Source of the DNA: Psychrobacter sp. JCM 18901
GTDB taxonomy: Bacteria > Pseudomonadota > Gammaproteobacteria > Pseudomonadales > Moraxellaceae
DNA length: 64,000 nucleotides
Direction: 5' to 3'
Assembly: GCF_000586435.1 (NCBI RefSeq)
Contig: NZ_BAWH01000015.1
Span: 1 to 64,000 of the forward strand
Numbering within the stretch: position 1 is the first letter of the stretch; each line of letters begins with the position of its first letter. Below, piece by piece: positions 9,112-23,808 of the stretch. Both the position numbers and the translations under genes were made by a program. The notes below the pieces were generated by a model, which searched no databases, was not told where the DNA came from, and saw nothing but the letters and a program-made list of their open reading frames with translations.

Positions 9112-11199
9112 AGAAAGTGCTTCAACAGGATCTAATTTGGCGGCATTACGTGCTGGCAAGAATCCAAATACTACGCCAATTAACGTCGAACAAACAAAAG
9201 CGGCAATAATAGAGGTTGATGAATAGATAACTTTAAAATTATCACCGCCCACACTATTAATCAGCTCGCCAATGGCAAATGCCAGTCCGATACCAATCAG
9301 TCCCCCTAAGATACAGACCAGAACGGCCTCAATGAGGAACTGCTGCATAATATCGCTCTGACGCGCGCCCACTGCCATACGTACGCCAATCTCATTGGTA
9401 CGCTCGGTGACAGAGACTAGCATGATGTTCATCACCCCAATACCGCCGACGATCAATGAAATGACCGCGACTGATGAAATAAGTAGGGTCATCGTGCCTG
9501 TCGTCGACTCGATTGTTTGACGAATAGAGTCTGAATTACGCAGCTCAAAGTCATCTTTACCATGGCGACTCTCTATTAAATCAGAGATGGCCGTCTCTGC
9601 GGCACTAGAAGAGATACTGTCATCTAACAACGCCACAAAGCGGTCGATATTGGTACTACCAGTGACGCGCGACATCACCGTTGTATAAGGCATATAGATG
9701 GTAGCGTCGTCACACTGGGACCAAAGCCACCATCGCTCTCTTCGAGGACGCCAATTACGCGTCCAGGTACACTACCAACCAGTATCACCTCACCAACAGG
9801 ATTATCAATATCTGAGAAAAAGGTCTGTTTAGCGTTGTCATCGATGATGATATCTTGACTACGTAATGTAATGCTTTTTGCATCAAACCCTTGGCCCAAT
9901 GTTAATGTCTCACCAGTGACGTTTAGATAGTCTTCACCAACGCCATTGACGGTAGCATCCTCTTGTATATTACGATAGCGGACACTAGAGCTGGCATTTA
10001 CCTGAGGGCTGACACTGATAATATAGGCTGATTGCCGACCGCCTCTGCATCTTCTGGTGTCAAATTGTCATCATTATAGCGGCGTCTAGGATCGCCTCTA
10101 GGGTAGCCATCATTGACGGTAATGGTATTGGTACCTAACGAGCTGATATTGGCGAGGATTTGCTGCTGAGAGCCTTGTCCAAGACCTACGATAGATACGA
10201 CCGCAGCGATACCGATGATAATGCCGAGCATAGTTAGTAGAGTACGCATCTTATGCGCGCGCATGGCAAGCAAAGACATTTTGAAAGCTTCAAGCAGTCG
10301 ATCAATAAAACTACCAAAGGCACTTTTTCGATGCTCGCCAAGGATAGATTCTGGTTTTTTGTCTGTGTGCTTATAATGCTCAGTTTGATAGTCAGCGATG
10401 ACATGGCCATCTTTGAGCTCAATCACACGCTCCGCTTGTGCTGCTAGTTTTGGATCATGAGTGACCATGATAATGGTATGACCTTGTGCGCTGAGGTCAT
10501 GCAAAATCGCCATGACATCTTCGCCAGACTTACTGTCTAGGGCACCAGTTGCTCATCTGCTAAGATAACATCGCCACCATTCATCAGTGCACGAGCGACA
10601 GAAACACGCTGCTGCTGTCCACCTGAGAGCTGATTGGGACGATTGTTGACCTTATTGCCAAGGCCGAGGTCAGTTAGTAGCTTCTCAGCACGATTGGTGC
10701 GTGCCTCGGTATCCATGCCCGCATACACGGCAGGGACGGCGACGTTGTCTTTGGCACTGATATCACCAAGCAAATGATAGCGCTGAAAAATAAAACCAAA
10801 GTGCTCACGGCGCAGTTCTGCTAGCTGATCGGCATCAAGCTTACGGGCGGATTGACCATAAATCTTATAATCACCAGCAGTGGCTTGATCTAGACAACCT
10901 AAGATATTCATCAAGGTGGACTTACCAGAGCCTGACTGTCCAATGATAGCGACCATCTCACCTTGGTGAATCGTCAGATTGATATCATGCAAGACGCGAA
11001 TGGTTTGCTCACCAGCAGGGAACTCTCTGATAATGCCAGATAGTTCCATAATGGGCTTGCCTGATGCAGAGTGGGTAGCGGTATTGGTTTTTGCTGAGTT
11101 GCTTGAGCGATTAGCAGAAGTGTGTGACCCTAAGTTTTGAGCCGTGCTACTTTCAGAGCTATCTTCACTCGACGGTTTAGGAGATTGAGATATAGTCAT
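9103..11199 (-). CDS. macB: MacB-type ABC transporter, ATPase-permease fusion (frameshifted)
   Basis: About 698 residues. Together with MacA and an outer-membrane TolC channel it exports macrolides, peptides or lipoprotein-like cargo from the periplasm. The N-terminal ATPase has Walker [10 protein letters not shown] near residue 87, signature LSGGQQQR, and Walker B ending ILADE. The first TM helix follows at [22 protein letters not shown], then the periplasmic MacB_PCD domain and three C-terminal helices (FtsX domain). Three single-base shifts break it, near 10549 (LADE-PTGALDS), 10025 and 9713. None is at a long homopolymer; two look like a lost base in a CC or GG pair. An unusual Ser/Thr-rich extension of about 50 residues precedes the ATPase. 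No tolC gene is in the window. Confidence 0.88.
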
Positions 11200-11244
11200 A
11201 GCAGTGTCTTTAATAAAGGCTAATAAGCGTTATAGTGTTGTTAT

Positions 11245-11276
11245 GAAAGGGCTGCTATGTTTTTAGCAAGCCTTTC
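11245..11276 (-). other. Hairpin between macA and macB
   Basis: GAAAGG-x-CTGCTA and AGCA-x-GCCTTTC arms enclose a T-rich loop inside the 102-base macA-macB gap. No T tract follows on the minus strand, so a processing or mRNA-stability element is more likely than a terminator. Confidence 0.35.
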
Positions 11277-11301
11277 TTACTCAACATAGTCAAAGCACAA
11301 G

Positions 11302-12622
11302 TTACATTTGAGGTCCACCAGGTACGCGGCCGCTATCTGATTTCTTACCGCTCTCTTCACTGATGATTACTTCTTCCCCTTCTTTCAAACCACTTAAGAT
11401 TTGCGCATTTACTCGGTTATCAATACCGACTTCTACAGTACGCTCTTCTACGGTTCCGTCATCTCTTAATACACGTACAAACTTGCCCGTTGTTGATTTG
11501 CCTTTTTCTTTAGTTCGCTTTTCTTGTATCACTGTTGATGGTACTAATAGAGTATTTTTGGCTTCGTTGACGATGATATATATCTGTGCCGTCATATCGA
11601 TTCGAAACAAGCGGTCAGGGTTTGGTACTTCTACGTAGCCGACGTAATAGATAGCAGCGTCTGTCGAGCTGGTGCTACTGATCTGCTCTGGGGCAGGTTC
11701 GATAGCGGTTAATGTCGCATCATACTGTTTGTCTGGATTACCGATAATATTGAAATAAGCAGGCATACCAGCACTGACATTGATAACGTCAGCTTCGGAG
11801 ATTTGCGCGTTGATACGCACGGTCGATAAATCCGCTAGCGTCACCAATGTGGGCGCCGTTTGGTTAGCATTGACCGTAGTACCTTGCTCAGTCGTAATAG
11901 AAACGACTGTACCTGATATTGGTGCACGAATCGTGGTATAGCTTAGATCTTCTTCAGCAGTACTGACGTTGGTTCGTGATTTGCGTAATGCTGCTTGCTG
12001 ACTGTTGATATTGGCTTCTGTTGTGGCAATCGCGGCTTTAGCTGTGTCGATAGCCGCACGTGCATTGGCAACGGCTGCTTTTGCAGTCTCGACACTGGTC
12101 GCTTGCGTGTCATATTCTTGTTGTGAGATAGCATCGATAGCGACTAAGTCTTGCAAACGCGCAAAGTCAGACTGTGCTTGTTTGAGCTCAGACTGACGGC
12201 TGGCAAGATCAGCATAGGCACTTTTTAGACTGGCTTGTTTGCTCAACGATTCTGCTTGCGCACTTTGTAGCGCGGCTTCGCTTTGCTCAAGACTGGCTTG
12301 TTCATTGCTCAGGCTGTTCTTCTGAGTCACTTGATCAATCTGCGCAATCAAATCGCCTTGCTTGACTTCGTCACCGACTTCAACGTACAGGCGTTTTACT
12401 TCACCAGATACCTGTGCCCCTACATCGACGGTATTTAACGCTTTTACTTTACCAGATGCCATGACATTGTTTTCAATATCACCGACTTCAACGGTTGCGG
12501 TTAAATAATTAGGTGTGGCTTCTTCTGGTTTTAAAAAAAGTATAGGCCAAAGCCCCTAATGCTACGATAATTAAGGTGATGACACCCCATTTGATAGCAG
12601 ACTTTTTGCTTATTTTGCGCAT
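11302..12622 (-). CDS. macA: MacA-type periplasmic adaptor (membrane fusion protein), frameshifted start
   Basis: About 440 residues. It has an N-terminal membrane anchor (KWGVITLIIVALGALAY), a split biotinyl-lipoyl domain (VDVGAQVSGEVKRLYVEVGDEVKQGDLIAQID and TIRAPISGTVVSITTEQGTTV), a long Ala/Gln-rich coiled-coil hairpin between them, and beta-barrel and membrane-proximal domains. It bridges MacB to the outer-membrane channel. The frame without correction starts only at 12462. Adding or removing a base at the A7 run 12533-12539 joins it to the ATG at 12622 (MRKISKKSAIKWG) and restores the anchor. It precedes macB by 102 bases and is in operon with it. Confidence 0.88.
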
Positions 12623-12901
12623 GACAACAATCCAATCACAATTAAATCAAGTGTAGATATAGTAGAGACTTCATCTACAAAAGGGAATGGAAATTAGTTT
12701 ACGAAAGGTTAAGGTAGAAGAACAGAGACAGGTACAGAAAAGAAATGCTTACTAAAAATCAATAAAACGGAGATTATAGGAGAACAAAATAGGGTAGTAG
12801 AATCTGAATTTACAGCGTTTAAATGTATAAATCAGTAAGAGAAGAGATGGATAACTTGTTAATAAGAAAAACAATAAAAGGTGGTGACAAGCGGGTCTGT
12901 C

Positions 12902-13979
12902 TTAGCGCATCGCAAATAAACGCTTACCTGCAAGCTCCAATGCCGCTTGTAATAATAGCTCCCATGCTGGCTGACGAATAAGTCCTTTGATAGCTTGGTC
13001 ACAGCGGTAAAGCAGGGCAGGCCATTCGGCCGTGTGCGTTTTTGACTGACGGCGGCAGGCTTGTTGGTACAACCCTTGTTTACTACGCCAAATGCCCAAT
13101 GCTTGAGGGTCTTGACCGTCCATAAGTTGAATGATTTGACGCATGTCTTTGCTGATAGCCCAAAGCACTAAAGTAGTGCTCATCGGTCGACTTTAGCTGG
13201 AACATAATTTTGGCGACCTGCGTACTATTGCCCGAGAGCATCGCATCAGACAAATCAAACACACTAAACTGCGCATCGCTGACCAACGCTGCTTGTAGGT
13301 CTGCAATATCCAGTGCCACGTTATTTACTGGCTGCGTAAAGTTATTGGATTGGTAGTTATCTTCATTATTATCACTAGCGGCTAATTGCGGTGCAAACAG
13401 ATAAGACAGGCGCCATAGCGTTTGATAAGCACTGAGTAGATGGTGCTCAGTGTGTGACATGAGTAGCTGCCAAGCCTCTTGAGACAGTCGTAAGCCAAAC
13501 TTCTGAGCTTGTATTTGTAGTAGCTGTTGGCGCTGCTGCTCATTGTATAAATTGCAATCAATGACATTGCCATATTGCGCAAAAGGAGCAAACCATTTGC
13601 TGCTCTGGCTGCGTTTGTCTTGCTTAGGTGTAAGCCACAATACACTATGACCGTGTGTGCCCGCTTGTGCCTCGATCGCAAAACGTTCCAGCTCGGTGAT
13701 AACTGCTTTGTCAGGTTTATGATTGCCCGTCACGATTAGAGCGCTGGCATCATCGAATAGAGACTGGCTGCCAAGCTCAGACAGTACTTCTTGCCAGCTT
13801 TTGACAGAAATTAGCTCTATACGTTTGATTGCATAGTTCTGTGCGCGCCAGTGTGGACGCAGCGCATCTATCAACCATTGACTCAGCAGTGGCTCGTCAC
13901 CGTGCGCCAGCCATAGCCCTGCTACTCCAACGGAAGGCTGCAGTAGTTTTGGGTAGGCTTTTATGAAAGTATCTTGCAT
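12902..13979 (-). CDS. holA: DNA polymerase III delta subunit (frameshifted)
   Basis: About 358 residues. HolA is the clamp-loader subunit that opens the beta sliding clamp. Seen in sequence are the N-terminal GLWLAHGDEPLLSQWLIDALR segment, the Walker-like region lacking a P-loop, IVTGNHKPDK, and the central WRLSYLFAP. The C-terminal LVLWAISKDMRQIIQL matches the alpha-helical collar. A one-base shift near 13165-13185 separates the main part from the collar domain. holA is essential, so error in the sequence is the likely cause. It is the last gene of the leuS-lptE-holA unit, as in other gammaproteobacteria. Confidence 0.88.
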
Positions 13980-14011
13980 AGCGTGGTGTTACACAGGTTG
14001 ATGAGCATGTA

Positions 14012-14115
14012 ATACCAATTCCAAAAATATGCTTAACAGTAGTAAGCTAGCTCAGCTTACTTAAAGTAGTACTTACGCTCGCTTAGTTTGCTACTCATAT
14101 TTCTAGAAATGGTAT
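14012..14115. repeat. 104-bp imperfect palindromic element (MITE-like)
   Basis: The ends ATACCAATTCCAAAAATATG and CATATTTCTAGAAATGGTAT are imperfect inverted repeats. The interior (GTAAGCTAGCTCAGCTTAC and related steps) is itself self-complementary. It fills the gap between lptE and holA, carries no ORF, and has the look of a small non-autonomous or REP-like intergenic repeat. I see no second copy in this window. Confidence 0.5.
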
Positions 14116-14141
14116 CGTTTGATAATCAGAACGACTAACTA

Positions 14142-14870
14142 TTACGGTTGTGGTACGACGACAACGGTTGGTGTCACACCTTTATTCATCTGCACAGACT
14201 GCTTGGCAGCAGGTGCAACTTTTGGTAGCGAAATCGCCACATATTGATCCGTGATACGGCGAGCTAAAGTATCATAGAGCCAATCGCGAGTCTGATCGCC
14301 TTGCTGATCGTCAGTACTAACAGATGCTTCGTTGTACTGATAGCTTCGCTCGACTTGAATGGGATTGCTCAGGGTTACAGGCTTACCATTTTCCATCGTT
14401 TGATAGCTGACATCTGCTGATAGTACCAAGCGAATCTCTGTTAATACCCCAACCAATTCGTAACGTTTAAAACGTACATTACGGATATCGATAGCGGCAA
14501 TAGTCTCAGCCCCTGCTTGTTGGTTATTACGAGCAACTTCTTCTGAGCTCATATTACTAATAACATCGACACCTAACGTCTTTAGGCGACGCGTCAATGG
14601 TAGTTTCAGCGGGAATGAGGTGCGATTATCTTCGATAATGACCGCTGTTTTTTCGACGTCAAGCAGCATCGCTGAGTCGTAGCCACGCAGCTGGAAGCCG
14701 CAGCCGCTAAGAGCAGCGGCTGCACCTACCACGGCGAACATTGGCAGCGTAGCAAGTAAGACTGCTCCGAGCTTTTGGCCCTGGGACTTTTTATTAGCTA
14801 GGCTGTATGCGCTTGATTCTGGTTGCGCCTGCTCAGCTCGATGCTTGTATGACATAAACGCTATCCTCAT
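14142..14870 (-). CDS. lptE: LPS-assembly lipoprotein LptE
   Basis: A 242-residue outer-membrane lipoprotein that plugs the LptD barrel and helps deliver lipopolysaccharide to the cell surface. The lipobox ALSGC places the lipidated Cys at residue 57. It is followed by GFQLRGYD, the usual start of mature LptE. The C-terminal half holds the conserved VLTEIRLVLSADVSYQ and DTLARRITDQ segments. The stretch before the lipobox is long (56 residues), so the true start may be internal, for example the Met in ATLPMFAVVG. It lies between leuS and holA, the standard order. Confidence 0.88.
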   Translation of the reverse strand: MRIAFMSYKHRAEQAQPESSAYSLANKKSQGQKLGAVLLATLPMFAVVGAAAALSGCGFQLRGYDSAMLLDVEKTAVIIEDNRTSFPLKLPLTRRLKTLGVDVISNMSSEEVARNNQQAGAETIAAIDIRNVRFKRYELVGVLTEIRLVLSADVSYQTMENGKPVTLSNPIQVERSYQYNEASVSTDDQQGDQTRDWLYDTLARRITDQYVAISLPKVAPAAKQSVQMNKGVTPTVVVVPQP

Positions 14871-14921
14871 ATGATAAGAAGGCTTAGAGCACTAAGCCTA
14901 AAATACTTAGCTCAAGATACC

Positions 14922-17716
<2,795 letters not shown>

Positions 17717-17821
17717 TCATGAGGTTTATGGATTAAAAGTGACTTTAGCGGGATGGGTTGTCTACATCTCATCATCCTTCGGTATAATAAACAGATCAAT
17801 GAACATTCATGAGGAGTTTCT

Positions 17822-18198
17822 ATGACCATCACTATCTACGGTATCAAATCTTGTAGCACCATGAAAAAAGCATTTACTAAGCTTGACGCGCTAAACGTCA
17901 GCTATGAGTTTCATGATTATAAAAACAAGGCATCGACAAAGAGAGTATCCAGCGCTGGGTGAATGAACTAGGCATCGATAAAGTGCTCAACAAGCGTGGT
18001 ACCACATGGCGTAAGTTAGAGGATAGCCAAAAGCAAGCGGCAGATGCCAATGTGGATGCTGCGATAGATTTACTCGTGGAAAATACCAGTATGATCAAAC
18101 GTCCGATGGTTGAGGGTCAATGCGATGATAAAACCCAAGGTCAGCCAGTACTGCTTTGCGGTTTTAACGAAGACGAATTTAATACAAATTTTTCATAA
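17822..18198 (+). CDS. ArsC/Spx (YffB-like) thioredoxin-fold protein, frameshifted
   Basis: About 125 residues. The N-terminus TITIYGIKSCSTMKKAFTKLD carries the single reactive Cys of the ArsC/Spx family. The C-terminal half has KVLNKRGTTWRKLED and the late MIKRPMVEG motif. The YffB branch is proposed to be glutathione-dependent; true arsenate reduction is not implied. A lost A near 17924 breaks the frame between DYKN and GIDKESIQRWVNELG. GAGGAG lies a few bases before the ATG. It is divergent from leuS across a 207-base shared promoter region. Confidence 0.8.
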
Positions 18199-18283
18199 AA
18201 GAGCTGTCACTTTGGCACGTTATAAACTATGATTTCATGAATGGAATTAAGTTTGCTTGTTTATAATGGTTAAGGATAAGACT

Positions 18284-18643
18284 ATGAAAAAGTTGTTATT
18301 AATGGCCACGCTTGCAACAGCCTCTTTGATGATAACAGGCGTCCAAGCCGCTGACTCATCTACTAAGATTACTTTTGCCAAAGACAGCTATTGCGGCAGT
18401 TTTACCGGTAACATCAAAGATGGTAAGTTGTTCCGCTTATGGTTGCTACCTGAGCAAAACTTAGTGATTCGTAATGTGGGCGATGACCAAATAAGTGTCG
18501 CATACGTTTCAGGGCCTAAAGGGCGCTTAGATGCTGATCGCTATGATAATGAAACCTCTTATTTTACCGAAAATAAAGGCAATCATTACATGCAAGTATA
18601 TGGCAACAGTAGCCATAGCTCGGTTGAGTTCTGTGCTTATTAA
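18284..18643 (+). CDS. Small secreted protein of unknown function
   Basis: About 119 residues. I choose the ATG at 18284 because AAGGA lies 8-12 bases upstream and the product then begins with a classic signal peptide (MKKLLLMATLATASLMITGVQA, probable cleavage before ADS). The mature part has two Cys, in SYCGSFTGN near the start and VEFCAY at the end, which could form a disulfide in the periplasm. I do not recognise the family. An upstream in-frame ATG at 18257 is less likely. The gene ends at a bidirectional terminator shared with argB. Confidence 0.7.
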   Translation: MKKLLLMATLATASLMITGVQAADSSTKITFAKDSYCGSFTGNIKDGKLFRLWLLPEQNLVIRNVGDDQISVAYVSGPKGRLDADRYDNETSYFTENKGNHYMQVYGNSSHSSVEFCAY

Positions 18644-18670
18644 CGATTATTAAAGCAATCATGAATCATT

Positions 18671-18708
18671 AAAAAGCCCGAGCTTGGTATCCAAGCTCAG
18701 GCTTTTTA
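18671..18708. terminator. Bidirectional terminator
   Basis: AAAAAGCCCGAGCTTGG and CCAAGCTCAGGCTTTTT pair around a TAT loop, with A and T tracts on the outer sides. It separates the convergent small secreted protein gene and argB. Confidence 0.85.
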
Positions 18709-18731
18709 ATGTCAGTTACGGTTGCGTTCTA

Positions 18732-19651
<920 letters not shown>

Positions 19652-19719
19652 CTAAGGGCCGGGTTTAAATTGGTTGTTTTTCTATTATGTCTAATGAGAC
19701 AGCTATATGTTTTATGAGG

Positions 19720-21523
19720 CTACTCCACAGGAATAGCAAGAATCTGTTCTGCTAGCGCTGCGTTAAATGGTCGGCATAAAGCGGCAAATGTATCCTGAAT
19801 ATCTTTTAGGTCATCCACACTGTCACCTGCAAAGCGCGCGGTCAGGCTATTGCTGGTATTTGATTGACGCAGTACGCCAAAGCCATGCGCAAAATCTAAA
19901 CGCACACCATCGATACAGCTCAGTTTAGTTCCCATAGGTAATAATTCATGCGTCTGTTTTAATGCTATTTGCGCTTTCGCGGTAGCGCAAGTACACACTG
20001 ATGACTTGCATGTCGTGGCAGGCAGGCAAGTATCTTTTAATTGCTGATTAGATGAAGAATCAGTATGAGTAGACATATCTACTAGATACTGCAAGTAATG
20101 ACAAAATCTCGTTAATTGCTCTACGAGTGAGCAGTCGGTAATAGCCGTTTGCGGCATTGGCAAGTAATGGTCAGCAGTACTGACTATAGTGGGTAAGCTT
20201 TGGATGATATCTGCTAGCGGTTTTTTTATCATTAATATCATTATGAGTTTGGTCAAGCCAATGCAGCAACCGTAATGCAGCATACATCGCATCATCGTAG
20301 GGAATAAAGCGGCTGTCATTAAAGATGAAATGCCCTGATAATTCACCAGCGAAGACAATCTGATTGTCAGGATGCTGTACCTGCTGGCGCATAAAGCTGC
20401 TGCCAGTCTTGCTAATCACAGGTGTAGTACCAAGCTCAGATAATAGTCTTGGTAAATGATGGGCGCACTTGATATCAAAAAGAACTTCAGATGCTAATAA
20501 AGAGTCGTTAAGAGAGTTAGGGTGCTCAGTAATAGCAATACGTGCCAATAGATAGAGCAAATGATCGGGCGTAACTATCTTGCCGTTGTTATCAACGATC
20601 ATCAAACGATCGCCATCGCCATCAAACGCCAAGCCTATATCTGCTGCATGCAAAACAACGGCTCGTTGCAATTCGTTTAAGCGGTTTGGTTCGGTGGGGT
20701 CTGGATTACCAAGGGGGAAATTGCCATCGGGTATGTCATTGAGAAAAATGACCTGTTGGCAAAAACGTTCAAACAGGCGTTGAGCAATGCTCCCAGTTGC
20801 GCCATGCATACAGTCAATAACCACGACCAAATCAAGTTTATAAGCGCTTTTCTGATTGGCTTTAGTTGCCGAGTGATTATGTTGAAATAATTGTTCAAAT
20901 ACCTGTGCAATAGCATCGATATAAACGTTTGCTACTTGATCAGTAGGTAGTTGCTCAAGTAGGTCGCTTGGTAATTTTGAGTCATGGTTATTATCAATGC
21001 TTTCAATATTTTCTGAACGCAAGGCAGAATTGTTAGCTTGGCTATCGGGATAAGCGTGACAACTATGATGATCGGTTAGCTGATGATAAAGCGTCTGTAT
21101 CTCTGAGCTACTAGGGGACTTGTTATTCACCAACCACTTGATGCCTAGTATGTCTTTAGCAGAATGGCTCGCTGTTACGACTATGCCATGTCCTTGATAT
21201 TGCATTGCCCAAAATGCCATCATTGGCGTGGTAATCAGACCTAACTGGATTACGCGTAAACCCTGCTGAGCTAATACAGTAGAGAGTGTATGTGCAATGG
21301 CTTCACTACTAATACGCATATCATAACCAATAACGACAACATTCTGCTTAGTCTCAACAGAAGTATTAGTACTGATGTTTTGAGTCGGTTGGCTATCTTG
21401 GGCATTGTAGAGAGTAGCAAAAGCATGGCCTAACGCTTGTATAAAACTGCTAGTGAAATACTGGTTGGCACCGCGAATATCATAAGCACGGAATAAGGAT
21501 TGCTGCGCCGCAAAAGGTGGCAT
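19720..21523 (-). CDS. algC: Phosphomannomutase/phosphoglucomutase (frameshifted)
   Basis: About 601 residues, longer than the usual 460. It interconverts hexose 6- and 1-phosphates for exopolysaccharide and LPS sugar nucleotides. The alpha-D-phosphohexomutase domains are visible in order: the N-terminal FRAYDIRGANQYFT, the phosphoserine loop VVTASHSAKDILGIKW, the metal loop LAFDGDGDRLMIVD, the sugar loop FAGELSGHFIFND, and the C-terminal GVRLDFAHGFGVLRQSNTSN. The extra length comes from Ser/Asn/His-rich insertions near residues 140-190 and in the C-terminal part. A T7 run at 20221-20227 causes the single break. The AlgC name follows domain architecture; dual specificity is inferred. Confidence 0.85.
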
Positions 21524-21580
21524 TGCTTACTCTCCTTATAACCGTGGTAGATGTTCAATGATAAATAAAAATTAATAGCG

Positions 21581-21613
21581 CAAGGTTTTATATATAGCTT
21601 AAGCAAAACCTTG
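21581..21613 (-). other. Intergenic hairpin between dut and phosphomannomutase
   Basis: CAAGGTTTT and AAAACCTTG form a perfect 9-bp inverted repeat with a 15-base loop. On the minus strand a T-poor tail follows, so it is at best a weak terminator between the two genes. Confidence 0.4.
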
Positions 21614-21659
21614 AAGGCTATCTAAAAATTACTAGCAGAATTGACCGTCAAAATAGCTA

Positions 21660-22124
21660 TTATTGACGACCTGAATGTCCAAATCCGCCCGCACCGCGTA
21701 CGCTTTCATCACTGAATTCTGCAACCACTTCAAACTCAGGACGGGCAACAGGTACTACGATGTACTGTGCCATACGTTCAGCTGGATTAAGAATAAAATC
21801 ATCCCCACTGCGGTTCCAAATACTAACCATCAGCTCGCCTTGATAGTCGGCATCGATTAACCCAACCAAGTTACCCAAGACGATACCGTGCTTATGACCA
21901 AGACCTGAACGCGGTAAAATCATACCTGCATAATTAGGATCTTGGATATAAACGGCAAGACCTGTACCAATTAAATGGGTTTCACCTGCTTTAATCGTCA
22001 ATGGCTCGTCAATACAAGCACGCAAGTCAATACCTGCACTGCCATCGGTGGCACGAGTTGGTAAAGAAAACGCTTTATCTTCAGTAATTTTAGGGTTTAC
22101 CACTTTAACTTGTACAGCTTGCAT
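21660..22124 (-). CDS. dut: Deoxyuridine triphosphate nucleotidohydrolase
   Basis: A 154-residue trimeric dUTPase that hydrolyses dUTP to dUMP, preventing uracil incorporation and supplying thymidylate synthesis. All five family motifs are present: [40 protein letters not shown], and the C-terminal glycine-rich [12 protein letters not shown] arm. The frame is intact. Confidence 0.95.
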   Translation of the reverse strand: MQAVQVKVVNPKITEDKAFSLPTRATDGSAGIDLRACIDEPLTIKAGETHLIGTGLAVYIQDPNYAGMILPRSGLGHKHGIVLGNLVGLIDADYQGELMVSIWNRSGDDFILNPAERMAQYIVVPVARPEFEVVAEFSDESVRGAGGFGHSGRQ

Positions 22125-22266
22125 AACACACTCACTTAACGATTTGATGGTTTTTAAATTATGATTTTAAACTAAGGCCTTGAACTATGGTCTAAATAAG
22201 TCTTATTCGACATTTTTATACAAATAACAATTCTATATTTTAATTATTCAGCAATTCAGCAATCAA

Positions 22267-23668
22267 CTAAAGTATCAGCACGCTAGCCAATCCTAAAAAG
22301 GACATAAAGCCGACGATATCTGTGACGGTCGTTAGGATAACCGAAGCAGATAGAGCAGGGTCGATATTCATTCGTTTCAGCATCAGCGGTATGCTGATAC
22401 CCGAGACATTAGCTGCAGTCATGTTGATTGCAATGGCAAAACCGATGACGGCACTGATCTTAATATCATGAAACCATAACTGAGCAATAAACGCCATAAT
22501 TATCGCCCAGATGATACCGTTTATCGCACCCACCACAGCTCTTTATTCAACAGCCAGACACGGTTAGAACCACCGATTTGACCCATCGCCATACCGCGGA
22601 TAACGACCGTCAGCGTTTGCGAGCCAGCAATACCGCCCATACTGGCGACCACTGGCATCAATATCGCTAGCGCCACGACTTGTGCCAATACTTCTTCAAA
22701 CTGTCCAATCACTGCTGCGGCCAAAAGGGCAGTACATAAATTGATACCTAGCCAAACGCTACGGCTTTTAGCACTGGTTAGGATGGGGGCAAACAGCTCT
22801 TCATCTTGCTAACACCAGCGAGGTTTTTCATGGTGCTGTCGACATCATCTTGGATAATCTCCATGATGTCTTCACCGTTTAGTTGACCAACCAGCTCGCC
22901 ATGGCTATTGATGACGGGGGCAAAGCGGATGTCTTCTGAACGAAAAATCGCGGCTGCATCTTGAATATCCAAGCGATCATTAATTGTAATGGCAGTATCA
23001 ATCAGCTCCGAGACTAATGTATTCTGTTTATGCTTAATTAAATCTACTAGACTCAGTAGCCCTAGCAATTGCTGGCTTTGATCGACAACGAGCAGCTCTT
23101 GGCTCTCGTCATCGAGCAGGTCATCGTTTTCACGCAGCCACTCTTGTACATCTGCTAGGTAGATATCGTCCCTTATCTGGATAATATCGGGATCCATATA
23201 GCTACCCACTTCCCAGTCAGCATAAGTATCAAGCTTATTGACTTGGACCCGCGTCTCTTCGTCCAGCGTTGCCATGACTGAGGTACGTACGCTCTCAGTG
23301 ACGGTATCCAAAATCTCAGAGATGTCTTGAGCATCAAGGTCTTGGGTAAACAAGGAGATTTCTTGAGAAGAAATATTCTCCATCAACGGCTGGCGCGTAT
23401 CGACATCTAGTTCGGCAAGTACCTCACCTTTGATATGCTCTGGCACCTGCGCCCAAATCAACAGACGGTTTTGAGTTGGGAAGGACTCTAATAGGTTGGC
23501 AATCTCGTATTCGGATTGCTTTTCCAAAAACTCTGTAATGGCCTCGTATGCTTTGTCAGCAACCAACCCCTGCAGATACAGAAGCTTGTATTCGGCACTA
23601 TATTCAGCCGAATTATAGTCTCCTGACAGCATGGCAGTTCGTTCCTGATTGGGCGTCGGGGTAGGCAT
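22267..23668 (-). CDS. mgtE: Magnesium transporter MgtE (frameshifted)
   Basis: About 467 residues. MgtE is a Mg2+-gated magnesium channel of the inner membrane. The order is an N-terminal superhelical domain (residues 30-150), then paired CBS domains (GSYMDPDIIQIRDDIYLADVQEWLREND and LVSELIDTAITINDRLDIQDAAAIF). The C-terminal membrane domain follows, with the pore signature region VVASMGGIAGSQTLTVVIRGMAMGQI and AINMTAANVSGISIPLMLKR. Two breaks, near 22803 (SK-DEELFAPIL) and 22540 (LNKEL-VVGAING), each fit one lost base. No magnesium riboswitch is evident upstream. Confidence 0.92.
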
Positions 23669-23808
23669 AAGTGTTCCAAGTTTTTACAGTCAGTTTTTTA
23701 TAGTATATAAAGAACAATAACAATGACGATTATAACAATCGCCTTTTGCGCAGTCTAAAGCGTGTTTTCGCAAGCGTTTACTTAAGTGCTTAAATGTTTT
23801 GGTTAAGA

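Noticed and set aside
11245..11276. Terminator between macA and macB
   Set aside because: No T tract on the minus strand, and the genes act as a pair.
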